A stretch of 64,000 nucleotides of DNA from Caulobacterales bacterium (GCA_017303355.1 JAFLCU010000005.1:62001-126000), one strand, 5' to 3'. Shown: positions 25,198 through 35,588, counted from the stretch's first letter. Made by a program: numbers and translations. Notes: generated from the letters alone by a model not told the origin.

Positions 25198-26477
25198 CAA
25201 TCCACCGCTGTCAGAATCACCGCGGCGTTGGTGCCGCCGAAACCAAACGAGTTCGACATCGCCGCTTTCACGGGCTTCTTCTTGGCCGTGAGCGGCGTCA
25301 AATCTATGGCGGATTCGACGGAGGGGTTTTCGAGGTTCAGCGTCGGCGGGATCATGCCGTCGCGAATGGCGAGCGCGCAGAAGATGGTTTCCACCGCGCC
25401 CGCCGCGCCCAGCAAATGGCCGATCGCCGATTTGGTCGACGACAGCGAGAGCCCTTCGGCTGAGCCGCCGAACAGGCGTTCAATCGCGCGCAATTCGATC
25501 TCGTCGCCCAGCGGCGTCGAGGTGCCGTGCGCGTTGACGTAGTCGATGTCGGACGGGCTCATGCCCGCGTCCTTCAACGCCATTGTCATCGCGCGGAAGC
25601 CGCCGTCGCCATCCTCGGCCGGCGCCGTGATGTGATAGGCGTCGCCCGAAAGACCGTAGCCCTTCACTTCCGCATAAATCTTCGCGCCCCGCGCCTTCGC
25701 GTGCTCATATTCTTCGAGCACCAGGCAACCCGCGCCTTCGCCCATCACAAAGCCATCGCGGCCTTTGTCGTACGGGCGCGACGCCTTCTCGGGCGTATCG
25801 TTGTATTCGGTGGAGAGCGCACGCAGCGCCGCGAAACCGGCCATCGCCAAACGGCACACAGCGGCTTCCGTGCCGCCCGCGACCATCACGTCGGCGTCGC
25901 CATGCACGATCAGGCGCGCGGCGTCGCCTACGGCATGCGCGCCCGTCGCACACGCGGTGACCACCGAATGGTTCGGCCCGCGATAACCGTGACGGATCGA
26001 AACTTGGCCAGACGCCAGATTGATCAGCGAACTCGGGATGAAGAAGGGCGAAATCTTGCGCGGTCCATCCTTCTCCAGGATGAGCGCGTTGTTGCCGATG
26101 GCGTCGAGACCGCCGATACCCGAACCGATCAGAACGCCACTGCGGTTCTTGGCTTCGTCGTCTTCCGGCTTCCAGCCGCTATCAGCGACCGCTTCGTCGG
26201 CGGCGGCGATCGCATAGAGGATGAAATCCTCGATGCGGCGTTGTTCTTTCTGGGAGAGCGTCTTGTCGGGATCGAACGCGTGCGGGTCGCCCGCGCCGCC
26301 GCCGCGCCCATCCACGCGTGGCACAATGCACGCGATCCGGCATGTAATATCGTCCACTTTGAAGTGTTCGATCTTATTCGCGCCGGACTTGCCCGCGAGC
26401 AGGCGCTCCCACGTCGCTGGCGCATTCGCGGCCAGCGGCGTGACGAGCCCAATCCCTGTGATGACTACGCGCCTCAT
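25197..26477 (-). CDS. fabF: 3-oxoacyl-[ACP] synthase II
   Basis: Condensing enzyme that elongates acyl-ACP with malonyl-ACP in type II fatty-acid synthesis. The 426-residue product starts RRVVITGIGLVTPLA and carries the catalytic triad contexts: Cys in SVVTACATGAHAVGDA, His in NAHGTSTPLGD and His in KSAIGHLLGAAG. The C-terminus NSFGFGGTNAAVIL is typical. acpP lies 34 bases upstream and mltG is coupled downstream. Length is normal. Confidence 0.96.
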   Translation of the reverse strand: MRRVVITGIGLVTPLAANAPATWERLLAGKSGANKIEHFKVDDITCRIACIVPRVDGRGGGAGDPHAFDPDKTLSQKEQRRIEDFILYAIAAADEAVADSGWKPEDDEAKNRSGVLIGSGIGGLDAIGNNALILEKDGPRKISPFFIPSSLINLASGQVSIRHGYRGPNHSVVTACATGAHAVGDAARLIVHGDADVMVAGGTEAAVCRLAMAGFAALRALSTEYNDTPEKASRPYDKGRDGFVMGEGAGCLVLEEYEHAKARGAKIYAEVKGYGLSGDAYHITAPAEDGDGGFRAMTMALKDAGMSPSDIDYVNAHGTSTPLGDEIELRAIERLFGGSAEGLSLSSTKSAIGHLLGAAGAVETIFCALAIRDGMIPPTLNLENPSVESAIDLTPLTAKKKPVKAAMSNSFGFGGTNAAVILTAVD

Positions 26478-26511
26478 CGAGGGGGCGTCCCTCCCTGGCG
26501 TGCGCAGGACC

Positions 26512-26748
26512 TCAGCCCTGCTTCTCCGAGATAAACTTCACGGCGTCGCCGACCGTTTGGATGTGCTCGGCCGCGTCGTCCGGAATCTCGATGCCGAACT
26601 CTTCTTCAAACGCCATGACGAGCTCGACGTTGTCCAAGCTGTCGGCGCCCAGATCGTCGATAAAGCTGGCCTTCTCGACCACCTTCTCCGGCGGGGCTTC
26701 GAGATGCTTGATCACGATGGCCTTCACGCGTTCAAAAACTTCCGACAT
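26512..26748 (-). CDS. acpP: Acyl carrier protein
   Basis: Carrier of acyl intermediates in fatty-acid synthesis. It is a 78-residue acidic protein with Ser37 in [20 protein letters not shown] as the site of phosphopantetheine attachment. The helix I and III sequences also match ([23 protein letters not shown]). It has its own 120-base upstream spacer before fabG, so separate promotion is likely, as in other bacteria where acpP is highly expressed. Confidence 0.97.
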   Translation of the reverse strand: MSEVFERVKAIVIKHLEAPPEKVVEKASFIDDLGADSLDNVELVMAFEEEFGIEIPDDAAEHIQTVGDAVKFISEKQG

Positions 26749-26869
26749 GCACGCCTCGCTGTGCTGAAAAATAGTTCACGCCCCTTCGAGGCGCTTGTGA
26801 GCGGCCTTTTGACCACAGGTGCGCCCCGGCGCAAGCCCTTTTCGCTCTGAAACGCTCCTTGAAGGCGCC

Positions 26870-27610
26870 TCAGATCATCGCCATGCCGCCGTTTACGTGG
26901 AGCGTCTGGCCGGTCATGTAGCCCGCCTCGTCGCTGGCCAGATAGACTGCGGCCGCTGCTACATCAGAGCCTTCCCCCAGCCGGCCGGCAGGAATTTTGC
27001 CCAAAAGTGCAGTCTTTTGCGCCTCGTTGAGCACGTCCGTCATCGGCGAGCTGATGAAGCCCGGCGCGATGCAATTGGCGGTGACGTTGCGGCTGGCGAC
27101 CTCGGCGGCCAGCGCCTTGGTGAAGCCGATCATGCCCGCTTTCGAGGCGGCGTAATTCGCCTGTCCGGGGTTTCCGGTGACGCCGACAACCGAAGTAATG
27201 CCGATGATCCGGCCCCACCTATTCTTCATCATGTTCTTCAGCGCCGCGCGCGAGAGCCGGAAATAGGACTCCAGGTTGATCTTCAGCACGTTCTGAAAAT
27301 CTTCGTCCTTCATGCGCAGCAGGAGGCCATCCTTGGTGATGCCCGCGTTGGCGACGAGAATGTCCAGACGCCCGCCCAGAGCTGTCTCCGCCTGTCCGAT
27401 CAGCGCGTCCACCGCGGCCGGATCGGAGAGATTGCATGGCGTGATCACGTGATCGCCGCCAAGCTCGGCCTTCACCTTTTCCAGCGCTTCCACGCGCGTG
27501 CCGGAGAGCGCCACCTTCGCGCCAGCTTCAGCCAACGCCTTGGCGATCGCTCCGCCAATGCCGCCCGAAGCACCCGTCACGAGCGCGGTCTTTCCTGAAA
27601 GATTGAACAT
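26870..27610 (-). CDS. fabG: 3-oxoacyl-[ACP] reductase
   Basis: NADPH-dependent reductase of fatty-acid synthesis, an SDR of 246 residues. TALVTGASGGIGGAIAKAL is the cofactor loop, NAGIT and ITSVVG hold the Asn and Ser, and YAASKAGMIGF the active Tyr/Lys. The N-terminus starts at the ATG at 27610 (MFNLSGKTALVTG); the frame continues upstream into the family B repeat but has no reason to be coding. It is flanked by fabD and acpP, giving the standard fab cluster. Confidence 0.95.
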   Translation of the reverse strand: MFNLSGKTALVTGASGGIGGAIAKALAEAGAKVALSGTRVEALEKVKAELGGDHVITPCNLSDPAAVDALIGQAETALGGRLDILVANAGITKDGLLLRMKDEDFQNVLKINLESYFRLSRAALKNMMKNRWGRIIGITSVVGVTGNPGQANYAASKAGMIGFTKALAAEVASRNVTANCIAPGFISSPMTDVLNEAQKTALLGKIPAGRLGEGSDVAAAAVYLASDEAGYMTGQTLHVNGGMAMI

Positions 27611-27625
27611 CGGCGCCATCCCAAC

Positions 27626-27700
27626 ATGGACCGCCGGCGCCCTCGCCGGCCTCGTTTCATCAAGCTCGACCATATGCCGGCGAGGGCGCCGGCGGTCCAT
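27626..27700. repeat. Palindromic repeat, family B (copy 1), inside the fab operon
   Basis: ATGGACCGCCGGCGCCCTCG continuing to CCGGC (25 bases) is an exact inverted copy of the arm at 27676-27700, with a 25-base loop. It fills the whole space between the fabD stop (27704) and the fabG start (27610). Further copies lie at 35491, 42724, 42859 and, degenerate, at 46872. Confidence 0.85.
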
Positions 27701-27703
27701 AAT

Positions 27704-28645
27704 TCAAACGCTCTTCGCGAACGCTTCCAAATCCGCCGGCTCATTCAACGCCAGCGTTTCAGCATCCGGCGCATTACGTTTCACCATGCCCGAAAGCTGC
27801 TTGCCCGCGCCGACCTCGACGAAACGCGTAACGCCGCCTTCCGTCGCCATCCATTCAATGCTCTCGCGCCAGCGCACGCGGCCGGTGACTTGCTCCACAA
27901 GCAATTTTCGGATCGCCGCCGGTTCATGCACCGGGCGCGCGGTAACGTTCGCCACCAAAGGCGCCGCCAACGGCGCGATCGAAGCGCCCGCCAAGGCTTC
28001 CGCCATCGCATCCGCCGCCGGCTGCATCAGCGGCGAGTGAAACGGCGCGGAGACATTCAACGCAATTGCGCGCGCGCCTTTTTCCTTCGCGTACGCCAGC
28101 GCCGCGTCGATGCCCGCTTTCGAGCCGGAGATCACAACGTTTCCGACATTGTTGTCGTTGGCGACTACGCACGGCCCGGCCTCAGCGCCCTTCGCGGCAA
28201 TCTCCTCGGCCAGCGCCACATCGACCTTGCCGATCAGCGCCGCCATCGCGCCTTCGCCCACAGGCACAGCCGCTTGCATCGCGTTGCCCCGGGTACGCAG
28301 CAGCCGCGCCGCCTCGCTGATCGAAAGCGCGCCCGCAGCCGCAAGCGCTGAATATTCGCCGAGCGAATGGCCGGCGACATAAGCGGCTTTCCCGGCGCTC
28401 ACGCCAAACTCGCGCTCCAGCACCCGCATCGCCGCCAAGCTCACCGCCATCAGAGCCGGCTGGGCGTTGGCGGTCAGCGTCAGCTCATCGGCTGGGCCTT
28501 CGAAGATCAGCTTCGACAGCTTTTCGCCCAAAGCCTCATCGACTTCCTGAAACACCTCGCGCGCCGCGCCGAAGGCGTCGTGCAGAGACTTGCCCATGCC
28601 GGGCGCCTGGCTCCCCTGACCGGGGAAAATAAAGGAAATGCTCAT
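27704..28645 (-). CDS. fabD: Malonyl CoA-acyl carrier protein transacylase
   Basis: Loads malonyl groups from CoA onto ACP. The 313-residue product starts ISFIFPGQGSQAPGMGKSL; the nucleophile motif is VAGHSLGEYSAL, the QPALMAVSLA and NVSAPFHSPLM (catalytic His) stretches are present, and the C-terminus has VRWRESIEWM and FVEVGAGKQLSGM. ATG at 28645, with AAGGA a few bases upstream. The frame continues upstream into non-coding sequence. Confidence 0.95.
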   Translation of the reverse strand: MSISFIFPGQGSQAPGMGKSLHDAFGAAREVFQEVDEALGEKLSKLIFEGPADELTLTANAQPALMAVSLAAMRVLEREFGVSAGKAAYVAGHSLGEYSALAAAGALSISEAARLLRTRGNAMQAAVPVGEGAMAALIGKVDVALAEEIAAKGAEAGPCVVANDNNVGNVVISGSKAGIDAALAYAKEKGARAIALNVSAPFHSPLMQPAADAMAEALAGASIAPLAAPLVANVTARPVHEPAAIRKLLVEQVTGRVRWRESIEWMATEGGVTRFVEVGAGKQLSGMVKRNAPDAETLALNEPADLEAFAKSV

Positions 28646-28706
28646 GAGGCGGCGGCTTAGAGGCGCAAGCCCCCGCGAGCAAGCCTCACGCTCGCGTGCG
28701 AAATTC

Positions 28707-29153
28707 TCACGTCCCGGCCGGCGGCTCAGGCCAGAAACTCTCGTCCACCACTTCGGCCAAAGTGAACGGGTTGGCTTCCGGGAAAACTTCCAAGCCCAAG
28801 CCCGTCTCTTGAACAGCGGCGCCAAGCGCTTGCACATAGGCGTCAGCGAACAACCCCTCCCGCATCGGCTTGAGGCCCGGATTCTTCCCGTGCTCCCTCT
28901 CGATCACGCGGCGCTGAACTTTTATGGTCGCTTCCCAGGAACGCGAGCGCGCGTCTGGCTGAAATCGCCATTTCAGCAAATGCGCCAGAAGCACGGCATA
29001 CCGGCTCTCCAGCTCCCGCGCCTCGGATTCCCCCACGCTTTCGATCTCCTCGGCCACGTTATCCCAATCGATCTCGTTGGCCGAGCGACGGCGCAGGGCA
29101 TCCGCCTGTCGCATCGCCCAGGTATAGGCATCGGTCTCGTAAAGGTTTGACAT
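28707..29153 (-). CDS. DUF29-family protein
   Basis: A 148-residue protein of the DUF29 family; its function is unknown. The family pattern is clear: LYETDAYTWAMRQADALRRR, then the acidic EIDWDNVAEEIESVG and RELESRYAVLLAHLLKW, and a C-terminal part with FPEANPFTLAEVVDESFWP. DUF29 genes often occur in multiple genomic copies, and their phyletic spread suggests horizontal movement. ATGs at 29153 and 29159 are both possible; the family usually starts at M-S-N-L-Y, so 29153 is used. Divergent from rpsF. Confidence 0.85.
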   Translation of the reverse strand: MSNLYETDAYTWAMRQADALRRRSANEIDWDNVAEEIESVGESEARELESRYAVLLAHLLKWRFQPDARSRSWEATIKVQRRVIEREHGKNPGLKPMREGLFADAYVQALGAAVQETGLGLEVFPEANPFTLAEVVDESFWPEPPAGT

Positions 29154-29232
29154 AGGCATCTTATAATACAGGGCGCGACTAACGTAGCGCCACAATCCCT
29201 GATCCCCGGCCCCCAAAACCAGCCATCCCCTT

Positions 29233-29289
29233 GCTTCCGGGGCCGAAATGCGTATTTTCCGCGCCTTCGCGATCCGCGGCCCCGGAAGC
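29233..29289. promoter_or_regulatory. Inverted repeat in the rpsF leader region
   Basis: GCTTCCGGGGCCG (29233-29245) and CGGCCCCGGAAGC (29277-29289) are exact inverse copies with a 31-base loop, followed by CCGCTTTCCGGGGTCC, which offers an alternative partner for the first arm. It lies 77 bases before the rpsF ATG. It could be a dispersed repeat or part of the ribosomal protein leader; a competing fold would suit regulation. Not proven. Confidence 0.35.
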
Positions 29290-29365
29290 ATCCGCTTTCC
29301 GGGGTCCATCGTTTTGGCCGGTTCTTCCCCGGTCCGAGCGCCGCGGGTCCACGGAAGAGGACAAT

Positions 29366-29770
29366 ATGGCATTCTACGAACACGTGTTTATCGCGCGGCC
29401 GGAAATCTCGCCGCAACAGGTCGACGCCCTGATCGAAGACGTCGTCAAGACCGTTGAGGAACTCGGCGGCCGCGTCGGCCGCAAAGAGTACTGGGGTCTG
29501 CGCAACCTGACCTACCGGATCCGCAAGAACCGCAAGGCGCATTATGCGCTTTTGAACCTCGATTGCCCGGCCCCGGCCGTGCACGAACTCGAGCGTCGCT
29601 TGAAGATCAACGAAGACATCATGCGCTTCAAAACCATCCGCGTCGAAGAGCTCGACGAGGAGCCGTCGCCGATCCTGGCGCGCCGTGACCGCGAAGAGCG
29701 CCGCCGTGCGCGTCGCGAAGGTCGCGAAGGCGAGGAATTCGGTGGTGAATTTGAAGGCGGGGAGGATTAA
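29366..29770 (+). CDS. rpsF: 30S ribosomal protein S6
   Basis: Small-subunit ribosomal protein S6, which binds 16S rRNA as a pair with S18. The 134-residue product starts [15 protein letters not shown] and shows [19 protein letters not shown] and [20 protein letters not shown], then a charged C-terminal extension rich in Arg and Glu (about residues 105-134) typical of alphaproteobacterial S6. Start ATG 29366 with GAAGAGGA upstream. rpsR follows after 3 bases. Confidence 0.96.
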   Translation: MAFYEHVFIARPEISPQQVDALIEDVVKTVEELGGRVGRKEYWGLRNLTYRIRKNRKAHYALLNLDCPAPAVHELERRLKINEDIMRFKTIRVEELDEEPSPILARRDREERRRARREGREGEEFGGEFEGGED

Positions 29771-29773
29771 TCC

Positions 29774-30052
29774 ATGGCTGCTAAAGCTGCAAAAGGCGCC
29801 CCGAAGTTCAACATCTCGAACATTCCGGCCCGCCGCCCGTTCGGTCGTCGTCGCAAGGTTTGCCCGTTCTCGGGCAGCGCCTCGCCGAAGATCGACTACA
29901 AGGACGTGAAGCTGCTCCAACGCTACATCAGCGAAAAGGGCAAGATCGTCCCGGCGCGCATCACCGCCGTTTCCGCAAAGAAGCAACGCGAACTCGCGCG
30001 CGCCATTAAGCTGGCTCGCGAACTCGCGCTGCTGCCGTTCGCCGTTCAGTAA
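29774..30052 (+). CDS. rpsR: 30S ribosomal protein S18
   Basis: Partner of S6 in the 30S platform. The 92-residue product has [15 protein letters not shown] (one Cys kept), [19 protein letters not shown], and the C-terminal [20 protein letters not shown]. It is slightly longer at the N-terminus than in enterics, as in related alphaproteobacteria. It lies between rpsF and rplI with very short spacers, indicating one transcript. Confidence 0.97.
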   Translation: MAAKAAKGAPKFNISNIPARRPFGRRRKVCPFSGSASPKIDYKDVKLLQRYISEKGKIVPARITAVSAKKQRELARAIKLARELALLPFAVQ

Positions 30053-30064
30053 GGAGACCAGCAC

Positions 30065-30646
30065 ATGCAAGTCATCCTGCTCGAACGCGTCGAGAGCCTC
30101 GGCTCCATTGGCGACGAAGTGAAGGTGCGCGACGGTTTCGCCCGCAACTTCCTGCTGCCGCAGAAGAAGGCGCTGCGCGCCACCGACGCGAACCGCAAGG
30201 TTTTCGAAGGCCGCCGCGCCGAACTCGAAGCCCGCAACGCTGAAGCCAAGGCCGCCGCTGAAAAGGCGTCCAAGAAGATCGACGGCGAAAGCTACGTCCT
30301 CATCCGCCAAGCGGGTGAAGCCGGCCAGCTTTACGGCTCCGTGTCGTCGCGCGACGTCGGCGACGAGATCGTCAAGTCCGGCGCCAAGATCGAACGCAAC
30401 GCCGTTGTGCTCGACAAGCCGATCAAGACGGTTGGCGTCTATGACGTGCGCGTGCGCCTGCACGCGGAAGTCTATGCCACGGTGAAGGTCAACGTGGCCC
30501 GCTCGGCTGACGAAGCCGAACGCCAAGCCAAGGGCGAAAACGTCATCACGGCGGCGCTCGACGCCGATCGTGCCGACGCTGAAGCCGCGGCGAAGGAACT
30601 CGCGGCCAACTCGATCACCAACGATCCGAGCGCCCGCGCCGAATAA
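30065..30646 (+). CDS. rplI: 50S ribosomal protein L9
   Basis: Large-subunit protein L9, an elongated rRNA-binding protein. The 193-residue product begins [19 protein letters not shown], then [20 protein letters not shown], a long charged connecting helix (about 45-75), and the C-terminal domain with [17 protein letters not shown] 45-residue Ala/Glu-rich tail after about residue 150 makes it longer than the E. coli form (149), as is usual in this class. It ends the rpsF operon; a terminator follows. Confidence 0.96.
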   Translation: MQVILLERVESLGSIGDEVKVRDGFARNFLLPQKKALRATDANRKVFEGRRAELEARNAEAKAAAEKASKKIDGESYVLIRQAGEAGQLYGSVSSRDVGDEIVKSGAKIERNAVVLDKPIKTVGVYDVRVRLHAEVYATVKVNVARSADEAERQAKGENVITAALDADRADAEAAAKELAANSITNDPSARAE

Positions 30647-30669
30647 GCGCGAAAAGGCATCCAAACGCG

Positions 30670-30709
30670 AAGGCCCGTGCATCTTGCGATGCGCGGGCCT
30701 TTTCTTTTT
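30670..30709 (+). terminator. Rho-independent terminator of the rpsF-rpsR-rplI operon
   Basis: AAGGCCCGTGCAT and ATGCGCGGGCCTT form a 13-base stem with one mismatch around a 6-base loop, followed by TTCTTTTT. It lies 24 bases after the rplI stop. Confidence 0.92.
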
Positions 30710-30760
30710 GCGCCCCGCCGCCGCGCGCGTCTAAGCTCGCGACAGACCAAAGGGGACATC

Positions 30761-32677
30761 ATGATCAACCGACGCACTTTGCTCGCCGGTACGGCCGCGA
30801 CCTTCGCCGCCGCCTGCGCGAGCACAGGAAACAGCGCCGCGCCGCATCAAACCTATTCCGCGCAGGCCTTCTTTCAGACCACGTCCTACGCCCAAGCCGC
30901 CGCCGCCGGCCTGGCCTTCTCACCGGACGGCCGCCGCATCCTCATCGCCAACGATTCAAGCGGGGTCTTCAACGCCTATTCGCTGTCGATCGAAGGCGGC
31001 GCGCCCCAGCAGCTCACGCAATCGGGCGACAACGCGACCTTCGCGATCTCCTATTTCCCGAACGACGAACGCATCCTCGTCAGCGCCGACCAGGGCGGCA
31101 ACGAACTCAGCCACGTCTATGTCCGCGAGCGCGACGGCGCGTTGCGCGATCTGACGCCGGGCGAAAACGTAAAGGCCGATTTCCTCGCCTGGCGCGCCGA
31201 CGGCAATGCATTCTGGCTCACATCGAACGCGCGCGATCCGCAAGTGTTCGATCTCTACGAATACGACGCGACCACGTATGCGAGCCAACTCGTCTATCAG
31301 AACCCCGGAATGGAAATCGCCGACATCACGCGCAACGGCCGCTGGCTGGCGCTCGTGCGGCCGCGCACCAGCGCCGACAGCGACGTGTTCCTGGTCAACC
31401 TGCACGCGCGCGACATGCGCGAACCGCGCCTGATCACGCAGCACACAGGCAACATCTCCTATGGCGTCTATGAATTCACGCCCGATGGCGCCGCACTGAT
31501 CTACGGCACGGACGAGCACGGCGAATACAATCAAGCCTGGCGCTACGATCTCGCCACCGAAGCGAAGACGCCTTTGATTCAAGCCGAGTGGGACGTGATG
31601 TTCGTCGTCCATTCGCCGAGCGGACGCTATCGCGTCTCCGCCATCAATGCCGACGCTTCGACCGAAGTGACGATCCTCGACACGCGCACCAACCAAGCCG
31701 TCCAACTCACTGGCGCACCGGCAGGCGATCTGGGCGGCGTGCGCTTCAATCGCGACGAAACCCGCATCGCCTTCACCGTGGCGTCCGACACCTCGCCCTC
31801 GGACGTATTCACCGCCCCGCTCAACACCGGCGCCGCCACGCGCCTCACGCACGCGCTCAATCCGGAAATCAACGAAGCCCTGCTCGTTGAGGCCACCGTG
31901 GAGCGCTTCCAAAGTTATGACGGCGTCGCCATTCCCGGCATCCTTTATCGCCCGCGCGCCGCCACCGCGCGCACGCCCGCGCCGGCGATCGTGCTGGTGC
32001 ATGGCGGCCCGGGCGGCCAAAGCCGCCGCGGCTATTCGGCGATGATCCAGCATCTCGTGAACCACGGCTACGCCGTGTTCGCGATCAACAATCGCGGCTC
32101 ATCCGGCTACGGCAAAACCTTCTTCCACATGGACGACCGCCGTCACGGCGAAGCCGATCTCGACGACGTCGTGCACTCACGCCATTTCCTTGCATCGCAC
32201 GATTGGATTGACGGCGAGCGCATCGGCATCATGGGCGGCTCGTATGGCGGCTACATGGTTGCCGCCGCACTCGCCTTCCGTCCCGATGCGTTCGATGTCG
32301 GCATCAATATTTTCGGCGTCACCAATTGGGAGCGCACGCTCACCTCGATCCCGCCATGGTGGGCGAGCTTTCGCGAAGCGCTCTATGACGAAATGGGCGA
32401 TCCGGCGACCGATTCCGAGCGTCACCGTCGCATCTCGCCGCTCTTCCACGCGCAGAACATCAGAAAGCCGCTGCTCGTCGTGCAAGGCGCGAACGATCCG
32501 CGCGTGCTGCAAGTGGAGAGCGACGAACTCGTCGCCGCCGTGCGCGCCAACAATGTGCCGGTCGAATACGTGCTCTTCCCCGACGAAGGCCACGGCTTCC
32601 TGCGCAAGGAAAACCGCGTCACGGCGCAAGAGGCGTATCTGCGCTTCCTGAATCAGTATTTGCGCGGCGCAGGCTAA
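30761..32677 (+). CDS. S9-family prolyl oligopeptidase-type peptidase, exported
   Basis: A 638-residue serine peptidase. The N-terminus has a twin-arginine-like signal (MINRRTLLAGTAATFAAACA) that ends in a possible lipobox, so it may be exported by the Tat system encoded at the start of the window. Residues about 60-390 form WD40-like beta-propeller blades; the alpha/beta-hydrolase domain holds Ser494 (MGGSYGG), Asp579 (QGANDPR) and His611 (DEGHGF). The motifs and GGPGGQ oxyanion stretch place it in S9C. ATG 30761, with AAAGGGGAC upstream. It is not part of the ribosomal operon. Confidence 0.9.
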   Translation: MINRRTLLAGTAATFAAACASTGNSAAPHQTYSAQAFFQTTSYAQAAAAGLAFSPDGRRILIANDSSGVFNAYSLSIEGGAPQQLTQSGDNATFAISYFPNDERILVSADQGGNELSHVYVRERDGALRDLTPGENVKADFLAWRADGNAFWLTSNARDPQVFDLYEYDATTYASQLVYQNPGMEIADITRNGRWLALVRPRTSADSDVFLVNLHARDMREPRLITQHTGNISYGVYEFTPDGAALIYGTDEHGEYNQAWRYDLATEAKTPLIQAEWDVMFVVHSPSGRYRVSAINADASTEVTILDTRTNQAVQLTGAPAGDLGGVRFNRDETRIAFTVASDTSPSDVFTAPLNTGAATRLTHALNPEINEALLVEATVERFQSYDGVAIPGILYRPRAATARTPAPAIVLVHGGPGGQSRRGYSAMIQHLVNHGYAVFAINNRGSSGYGKTFFHMDDRRHGEADLDDVVHSRHFLASHDWIDGERIGIMGGSYGGYMVAAALAFRPDAFDVGINIFGVTNWERTLTSIPPWWASFREALYDEMGDPATDSERHRRISPLFHAQNIRKPLLVVQGANDPRVLQVESDELVAAVRANNVPVEYVLFPDEGHGFLRKENRVTAQEAYLRFLNQYLRGAG

Positions 32678-32688
32678 CGCGCCCAAAA

Positions 32689-32812
32689 AGCTCCCCCGTT
32701 TACGGGGGAGCTGTCGCGAAGCGACTGAGGGGGCGAGCACGCGCGCAAGCGTCCACCGGACTTCCCCCCTCTGCTTCGCCACGCTCAGCACTTCCCCCGC
32801 ACGCGGGGGAGG
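32689..32812. repeat. GGGGGAG-type palindromic repeat, family C (copy 1)
   Basis: After the S9 peptidase gene: AGCTCCCCCGTTTACGGGGG AGCT forms a hairpin, followed by GTCGCGAAGCGAC, then GAGGGGGCGAGC, and a closing unit CTTCCCCCGCACGCGGGGGAGG. The same C-rich/G-rich structure recurs between mlaE and mlaF. The rest of the 257-base gap to dnaB shows only an AT-richer stretch (about 32815-32870) that may carry the dnaB promoter. Confidence 0.7.
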
Positions 32813-32934
32813 ACGCCGGAAAGATTCGTTCGTTTCACGTCAACAATTAAATGACGTGCACGACTCAGCCAAAAGCGCGGTCAAGGTTTCGGTGCGTCAA
32901 CGATTGGCAGGCCGAATCGGCGCATGCTTGGCTC

Positions 32935-34413
<1,479 letters not shown>

Positions 34414-34423
34414 GGCGCCGCGC

Positions 34424-35470
34424 CTGGCGCGCCTGCGCGTCGATTACAATGCGGTGGCGGAGAATTGGCGCTTCTTCAAAAAGCGCGCGCCCGGCGCCGC
34501 CATAGCGGCGGTGGTGAAAGCCGACGCGTACGGCCTTGGCGCTGTTTCGGCCTCGCGCGCCTTGGCGCAAGCGGGCGCGCGCGTCTTCTTTACGGCCACA
34601 TTCGGCGAAGCCATCCGCGTGCGCAAAGCGCTGGGCGAAGGCCCACAGATTTTCGTGCTGAACGGCCCCACGGAGAAAGACGCTGCGCTTTACGCCGAGG
34701 CCAAGCTCACGCCGATCCTCAATTCGCTCGCGCAGATCAAACTGTGGGACGCGCGCGGCGCGGCGGGCTTGCACATCGATACGGGCATGAACCGCCTGGG
34801 CGTAGGCCCCGATGAACTCAGCCAAAGCATGATCGCGCTGAAGGGCGCGTCGCTCGCGCTGGTGATGAGTCACCTCGCCTGCGGTTCGGGTCTGAAGCAC
34901 GAGATGAACGCGGTGCAGCTGAAGCGCTTCATCGACGCCGCCTCGCTCTTTCCCAAGGCGCCGCTCTCGCTTGCGGCGACCGCGGGCGCCCTGATCGGGC
35001 CTGACTACCATTTCGACCTCATCCGTCCGGGCGTTGGCCTTTACGGTTCGGGCGGTCTCGACGCGGACAATCCCGCGCTCATTCCAGCCGCCTTGATCGA
35101 AGCGCCGATCCTTCAGGTGCGCGATGTCGAAGCCGGCGAAACCTTCGGCTATGGCGGCTCGTTCAAAGCCGCGCAAAAGATGCGCGCCGCCACTGTCGCG
35201 CTCGGCTACGCCGATGGCTACTTGCGGTCGCTCAGCGGGCGCGGTTATGGCGTCCTGGGCGGCGCGAAGCGGCCGATCCTGGGGCGCGTTTCGATGGATT
35301 TGACGATCATCGATGTCACCGGCTGCGCGGAAGCGGCGCCTGGCGCAATGGTCGAATTTCTCGGCCCCAACGCGCCTTTGGACGAAATCGCGGCGCTCGC
35401 CGGCACCGCGCCTTACGAAATCCTCACCACATTCGCAGGGACCGTTCGTAAAACAGGGGCGCGGACGTGA
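34424..35470 (+). CDS. alr: Alanine racemase, apparently with a CTG start
   Basis: PLP enzyme converting L- to D-alanine for peptidoglycan. From the CTG at 34424 the 348-residue product reads M-A-R-L-R-V-D-Y-N-A-V-A-E-N-W, the normal family N-terminus, with PLP Lys32 in VVKADAYGLG, HIDTGMNRLGV, and RVSMDLTIIDVT plus GYADGYLRS near the C-terminal half. No ATG, GTG or TTG exists in frame between the TAG at 34328 and the GTG at 34454, and the GTG would delete the conserved first strand. GAGG (34412-34415, overlapping the dnaB stop) is 8 bases before the CTG. ATT at 34370 is an alternative. Confidence 0.85.
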   Translation: MARLRVDYNAVAENWRFFKKRAPGAAIAAVVKADAYGLGAVSASRALAQAGARVFFTATFGEAIRVRKALGEGPQIFVLNGPTEKDAALYAEAKLTPILNSLAQIKLWDARGAAGLHIDTGMNRLGVGPDELSQSMIALKGASLALVMSHLACGSGLKHEMNAVQLKRFIDAASLFPKAPLSLAATAGALIGPDYHFDLIRPGVGLYGSGGLDADNPALIPAALIEAPILQVRDVEAGETFGYGGSFKAAQKMRAATVALGYADGYLRSLSGRGYGVLGGAKRPILGRVSMDLTIIDVTGCAEAAPGAMVEFLGPNAPLDEIAALAGTAPYEILTTFAGTVRKTGART

Positions 35471-35490
35471 GTGATTTGCGGACCATTCTT

Positions 35491-35584
35491 GGACCGCCGG
35501 CGTCCCCGCCGGCGAAACCACATCACGACTTTCAAATGCACGATTCAAATCTTGCCGCCGCGCCGGCGAGGACGCCGGCGGTCC
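35491..35584. repeat. Palindromic repeat, family B (copy 2)
   Basis: Arms GGACCGCCGGCGTCCCCGCC + GGCG and CGCCGGCGAGGACGCCGGCG + GTCC are near-exact inverse copies with an AT-richer loop of about 45 bases. It fills the space between alr and mlaE and ends 4 bases before the mlaE ATG, leaving no ordinary ribosome site there. Confidence 0.85.
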
Positions 35585-35588
35585 GAGT

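Noticed and set aside
29233..29289. tRNA-like fold upstream of rpsF
   Set aside because: Only one long stem is present and there is no anticodon or T-arm consensus (GTTCGAATC).
28973..30682. 569-codon minus-strand open frame opposite rpsF-rpsR-rplI
   Set aside because: It is antisense to three ribosomal protein genes and its sequence is the mirrored product of their biased codons; only a by-product of GC-rich third positions.
30677..30760. Longer N-terminus for the S9 peptidase
   Set aside because: It would begin inside the rplI terminator; the ATG at 30761 starts a proper Tat-like signal peptide with a ribosome site.
32689..32812. Replication origin or DnaA-box region before dnaB
   Set aside because: No TTATCCACA-like boxes or AT-rich unwinding element; the sequence is a GC-rich family C repeat.
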